Positions 62,519-64,000 of a DNA stretch of 64,000 nucleotides are shown here, piece by piece. Position numbers and translations under genes: made by a program. The stretch covers positions 7,254,001-7,318,000 of the forward strand of contig OY969623.1 of NCBI GenBank assembly GCA_963701675.1, in the 5' to 3' direction. Under the pieces are notes generated by a model, which worked only from the letters and a program-made list of their open reading frames with translations, had not been told where the DNA came from and made no database searches. The first letter of the stretch is position 1. The number at the start of each line of letters is the position of its first letter. This DNA comes from G963701675 sp963701675 (GTDB lineage Bacteria > Planctomycetota > Planctomycetia > Gemmatales > Gemmataceae).

Positions 62519-64000
62519 ATGAATAAGCTGTGGGTCTTGGTAGGGATGGGGATGGGGATTGTCATAGGCATAGCCATCGTCGGGCTGAAGCTGACGCATG
62601 CTCCGGCACTGGCGGTGCCGGGGCAGGACGGCGCGCGGGCCAAGCACCGGACGTGGCACTATCCGGGCCGGACATGTACCCTGCGATGCCTCCACCGCCT
62701 ACGGTTCATAACCGGGTAAGCGTTGCGCCCGTTCTTGCAACAGGGGCGCTTCAAGCTAGCGACCCCGCCTCAGGCGCTACGGGCACGAAGGGAATCATCA
62801 AGCTCGGCAACTACATTGACGAACGGAATCCATCTGGCGTGCCTGCGACCGGTCACATCAAATCCGACGGACCCACTATGAGACTCGAGTGTACTATCAA
62901 CCAAGAAAAGTTCACCGACGACGGAGACATCGTAATCTATGCACGACCAGAAAGCACGGCCGTTCCCGAATCGCAATGGCCCACCAGTAGCCCAGTCAAA
63001 AAGGATGCCACGTTTTTTCTTCAATTCATTCAGTCCGGAAAATACACGATATTCGGCAAGCTCGTTGGGAAAACAGAGATCATCGATTCGCTTCCGTTGA
63101 CAATCAGCTCGCTTACCGACTTAGAGCCATCCGTAATCACCAAATTGGTCGAATCGATTTCGATTTCGGGTCAGACGAACCAGGCCAAGTACGCCGTCGA
63201 CAGCTTCGTCAAACCTGTGCAGATGCTTGGCCGGCAGGCAAAGGTCACCGTTGCGGTCAAATTGCCGACCGACCAAGCCGATAAGCCGGACCTAACCCTG
63301 TCCATCTCGAATCAGAAGACGAAGAAGGAGTTGCAGAAGGGGAGCGCACCTCTTACGGTCACGCAGGACCTAGACGCGGAATTCGAAGGAGGGGAGAATC
63401 ACCTGGTGGCCACCGTGCGGCGAGGGTGGACGGGTCGAGAGAGTCAGCCGGTAATCGTCCGCGTCTCTGAACCACCAAATCCGCCAACACCGATCATCAC
63501 TCATTACTACAGCGGAACACATGCCTCTCCCACGGCGCTTCCGTCACAACAAACTGAGATCAAGATTTACAATTCCTATCTGCGGTTGACGGGTCTTAAC
63601 GCGCCTGCCAATCACCAATTGCGCTTTCTCATTTTCACGATTGACGGTGAGAATCTCCTGCTTCGGAAGGAGCTAATCCATGAATTGAAAGTCGATGCCC
63701 AAGGCGGTTGGGATGTGTCCCTTGAGGGAATTCCGAAACTCGCAAATGGACCCATGATCTTGTTCGCTCTAGCGGAGGCCGGCACGGCCCACAGCTACTC
63801 CAAGCCGCTCCTGATGAAGTTCACTGCGCTTTCTCCGCTTAATTCGCCAAAGGTCGAAAACGTACAACTGGGAAGCGGCAGCGCGGAAAAATACAAGAGC
63901 ACTCCATACACCACGAATCAGGGTGCGATTACCGTTGACGGAGACGGGCTAGGCACGGACACACAAGTCGTTGCTTTTCTCGATGGCTCGGATAAGCCGA
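62519..64000 (+). CDS. Large secreted protein running off the window, one frameshift
   Basis: ATG 62519 begins a signal peptide (MNKLWVLVGMGMGIVIGIAI). That frame ends at 62719, but another frame is open without a stop from about 62640 to the last base (over 1300 bases) with coherent coding content: PAMPPPPTVHNRVSV, then beta-rich repeats with SGKYTIFGKLVGKTEIID, ITVDGDGLGTDTQVVAFLDG near the end. One indel near 62640 is the simplest link. The later part looks like consecutive Ig-like beta domains of a surface protein; no domain could be named with certainty. The gene is 3'-incomplete. Confidence 0.6.

Overview
The window reads as a piece of a planctomycete chromosome. The clearest markers are a planctomycete-type outer-membrane beta-barrel protein (BBP7-like), ECF sigma factors coupled to Ser/Thr kinase-WD40 proteins, several c-type dihaem oxidases, many secreted peptidases, and small basic HTH-like and Cys-rich proteins. 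This is inferred from protein families; no rRNA or tRNA was seen and the species cannot be named. No CRISPR array was seen.

Left part (1-9.4 kb): the 3' part of a secreted metzincin-like metalloprotease and a small partner gene, then a decayed IS630 element with visible terminal inverted repeats. Next comes a tightly packed three-gene cassette: a BadF/BcrA-type ATPase-fold protein (frameshifted), a large PIN-like nuclease-domain protein, and a P-loop ATPase. The cassette is bounded by an internally deleted IS3 element and a truncated Ser/Thr kinase, so it sits in an island of mobile-element debris.

Middle-left (9.7-28 kb): a membrane protein, a frameshifted CPXCG-type Cys-rich gene and a C-terminally short GMC oxidoreductase come first. 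They are followed by a seven-gene plus-strand run: old-yellow-enzyme reductase, RoxA-like dihaem cytochrome c, plant-type fatty-acid alpha-dioxygenase, a second RoxA-like dihaem cytochrome (frameshifted), a 4-TM protein, a nitroreductase-like protein and a P450 with an unusual haem loop. Together these look like a lipid-peroxidation or oxylipin-like pathway: dioxygenase makes a hydroperoxide, the P450 rearranges or cleaves it, an OPR/OYE-type enzyme reduces the enone. A giant patatin-like membrane protein follows, flanked by imperfect direct repeats.

Middle (28-40.3 kb): a minus-strand hydrolase/S41 peptidase pair, small HTH-like and Cys-rich genes, a second membrane patatin, and a mau-like operon. 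That operon holds an unknown protein, MauE-like, MauD-like, a 12-Cys protein, a small TM peptide, a CcdA/DsbD-like membrane protein and a frameshifted GNAT. It resembles a dedicated disulfide-forming assembly line for the 12-Cys protein.

Right part (40.4-64 kb): an about 1 kb inverted duplication carries an ECF sigma factor and the start of its coupled kinase gene. It encloses a full kinase-WD40 gene, an IS21 element and a broken 4-TM gene. Then come a chymotrypsin-like protease pair, a subtilase with a stand-alone I9-like propeptide gene, a Tat-exported tyrosinase, a BBP7-like barrel, a secreted protein, and a large secreted protein running off the end.

Frameshifts are unusually frequent, and several occur as compensating pairs inside otherwise well-conserved genes. 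Either the assembly carries indel errors or this is a decaying accessory region; gene starts and lengths should be read with that in mind.
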